Source: DASPXY01 sp038227745
GTDB lineage: Bacteria; Planctomycetota; Planctomycetia; Gemmatales; Gemmataceae
Assembly: GCA_038227745.1 (NCBI GenBank)
Contig: JBBRPS010000120.1
Location: 1-16,628, forward strand
DNA: 16,628 nt
Reading direction: 5' to 3'
The position numbers were made by a program, and so were the translations under genes. Each line of letters opens with the position of its first letter. The first letter of the stretch is position 1. Below the pieces are notes generated by a model. That model had not been told where the DNA came from and made no database searches. It saw only the letters and a list, made by a program, of their open reading frames with translations. Shown here one piece after another: positions 15,368 through 16,628 of this stretch.

Positions 15368-16560
15368 CGCGCTTCAAGAGCTGGGTGCTGACCGACACCG
15401 CCTCCGACGTCTGGGTCGAACAGTTCGCGGTCGCCAACGACAGCCTCCGCCTCTCGACCCCGCACGCCTGGTCCGTCCGCAAGCGCGTTCTCCGCGGCGG
15501 CCTGCGCGACGGCGTCGAGGTGGTCGAGGTGAACAACGGTGCCTTGTCGTATACGGTGCTGCCGACGCGCGGCATGGGACTGTGGCACGGCGAGTACCGC
15601 GGCCATTCCCTCGGCTGGCGTGCCCCGCTGAACGGCCCCGTCCACCCGAAGTTCGTCCCGCTGGAGGGGCGCGGCGGCAGCGGCTGGCTGTACGGCTTCG
15701 ACGAATGGCTGTGCCGCTGCGGGCTGGCGTCGAACGGGCCGCCGGGCGAGGATGCCCACACCGACCGCGGCGGCCGCGAGCGGCGCGAGCGCCTGACCCT
15801 GCACGGCCGCATCGCCAACCTGCCCGCTCACCACGTCGAGGTTCGCGTCGGCGTGGAGGCGCCCTACGAGCTGACGGTGGTCGGCCGGGTCGAGGAGGCG
15901 GGGCTGTTCTGCCCGCACCTGCTCCTCACGTCGGCGCTGACGACGGCCCCCGGCTCGAACCGGCTGGTGATCCACGACGTCGTCGAGAACCGCGCCGCCC
16001 AGTCGGCGGAGATGCAGTTGCTCTATCACTGCAACGTCGGACCGCCTTTCCTGGAGGCCGGCAGCCGCGTGATGGTCCCGACCCGCGAAATGGCGCCGCT
16101 GACGCCGCGCGCCGCCGAGGGCATCGACACCTTCGACACCTACGCGGGGCCGGTGGCCGGGTTCGCGGAGCAGGTGTACTGTTACGACCCGCTGGCCGAC
16201 GCGGCGGGGCGGACGCTGGCCCTGCTGTACAACCGCGCCGCCGACCGCGGCCTGGTGGTGCGCTTCAACCGCCACGAGCTGCCTTGCTTCACGGTCTGGC
16301 GCAACACGGGGGCAGTGGAAGACAGCTACGTCACCGGGCTGGAGCCGGCGACGAACTACCCGAACTTCAAGACGTTCGAGCGGCAGCACGGGCGCGTCGT
16401 GGTGCTGCCACCGGGCGGGCGATGGGAGAGCAAGTGGAGCCTGGAAGTCCACGACACTGCGGCCGGCGTGGCGCACGTGCAGACCGAGGTCGCCGCGTTG
16501 CAGGCGCACGCGCCGGCGATCATCCACCGGGCGCCGCACCCGCGCTTCTCGCCCGCGTGA
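15364..16560 (+). CDS. DUF4432 aldose-1-epimerase-like protein
   Basis: Predicted 398-residue cytosolic protein with the galactose-mutarotase-like beta-sandwich pattern of DUF4432. Motifs are VNNGALSYTVLPTRGMGLW (56-74), GWRAPLNGP (84-92), the DEWLCRCGLASNG segment (113-125), TLHGRIANLPA (145-155), LLYHCNVGPPFL (219-230) and GLEPATNYPN (325-334). H147, H222, N224 and E327 are the positions I would expect to line the sugar pocket, by analogy with aldose 1-epimerases where a His and a Glu act. The natural sugar is unknown and no sugar-pathway gene lies nearby. The ATG at 15364 overlaps the upstream TGA in ATGA, and GGAGAAGGA stands just before it inside the upstream gene, so translation is probably coupled. 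No signal peptide is present, although its partner is membrane-bound. Family assignment is firm; function is open. Confidence 0.88.
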   Translation: MTRFKSWVLTDTASDVWVEQFAVANDSLRLSTPHAWSVRKRVLRGGLRDGVEVVEVNNGALSYTVLPTRGMGLWHGEYRGHSLGWRAPLNGPVHPKFVPLEGRGGSGWLYGFDEWLCRCGLASNGPPGEDAHTDRGGRERRERLTLHGRIANLPAHHVEVRVGVEAPYELTVVGRVEEAGLFCPHLLLTSALTTAPGSNRLVIHDVVENRAAQSAEMQLLYHCNVGPPFLEAGSRVMVPTREMAPLTPRAAEGIDTFDTYAGPVAGFAEQVYCYDPLADAAGRTLALLYNRAADRGLVVRFNRHELPCFTVWRNTGAVEDSYVTGLEPATNYPNFKTFERQHGRVVVLPPGGRWESKWSLEVHDTAAGVAHVQTEVAALQAHAPAIIHRAPHPRFSPA

Positions 16561-16589
16561 AGCGGTTCGCGGGCGGGGCGCTTTGGAGT

Positions 16590-16606
16590 GCGGCGCTCGG
16601 CGCCGC
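16590..16606 (+). terminator. Hairpin with T-rich tail after the DUF4432 gene
   Basis: GCGGCGC at 16590-16596 pairs with GCGCCGC at 16600-16606 around TCG, followed by TTTCGCTCTTTCTTT. It starts 29 bases after the stop codon, so it fits an intrinsic terminator for the DUF1559-DUF4432 pair. From memory, words like CTTTGGAGTGCGGCG next to such a stem are also common in Gemmata-like intergenic repeats, so it may be one of those. Confidence 0.6.
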
Positions 16607-16628
16607 TTTCGCTCTTTCTTTGGCAGGC

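Noticed and set aside
1..16628. Mobile element, prophage, CRISPR array, secretion or defence island
   Set aside because: No transposase, integrase, phage, Cas or restriction-modification gene set is visible, no direct-repeat array was found, and base composition looks even across the window.

Overview
The window looks like an ordinary stretch of chromosome from a planctomycete, most likely the Gemmataceae (Gemmata-like). The grounds are very high GC with strong third-position bias, a DUF1559 pseudopilin gene, a very large exported WD40 protein with a caspase-like C-terminus, a DUF4432 mutarotase-like gene, and several intergenic palindromes of a type I associate with Gemmata-like genomes. I see no rRNA, tRNA, CRISPR array, transposase, integrase or phage gene. 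The taxonomic call is inference from gene content, not a database match.

Layout: ten protein genes are supported. On the minus strand at the left are an MscS-type channel with a C-terminal cyclic-nucleotide-binding domain (218-1759) and, upstream of it, an exported beta-propeller/glycosidase-like protein (1885-3819). A divergent spacer separates these from a small plus-strand PD-(D/E)XK nuclease-like gene (4013-4498). Its 3' end overlaps the 3' end of an unrecognised minus-strand gene (4456-5055), which lies just downstream of a DUF1704/MATCAP-type putative metallopeptidase (5106-6434). A DUF2007 membrane protein (6728-7318, plus) faces a class I/II aminotransferase (7413-8528, minus) across a strong hairpin. 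Next is a minus-strand gene of 1779 codons (8672-14011) encoding a signal peptide, WD40 repeats, a PDZ-like segment, several Ig-like modules and a caspase-like domain that seems to have lost both catalytic residues. A 441-base divergent spacer packed with three inverted repeats leads to a translationally coupled plus-strand pair, a DUF1559 pseudopilin (14453-15367) and a DUF4432 aldose-epimerase-like protein (15364-16560). The window ends in a hairpin with a T-rich tail.

The genes do not form one obvious pathway; most are single genes or pairs. The clearest functional unit is the DUF1559-DUF4432 pair, joined by a 4-base ATGA overlap. The metallopeptidase and the unknown gene 50 bases downstream may form a second unit.

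I found no convincing new multigene defence or mobile system. The points most worth a second look are the apparently dead caspase domain in the 1779-residue protein, the bacterial relative of tubulin carboxypeptidases with its HExxxH and QEGLA motifs intact, and the palindromes, two of which have 29-base arms built to the same plan. Long open frames opposite the real genes are composition artefacts.
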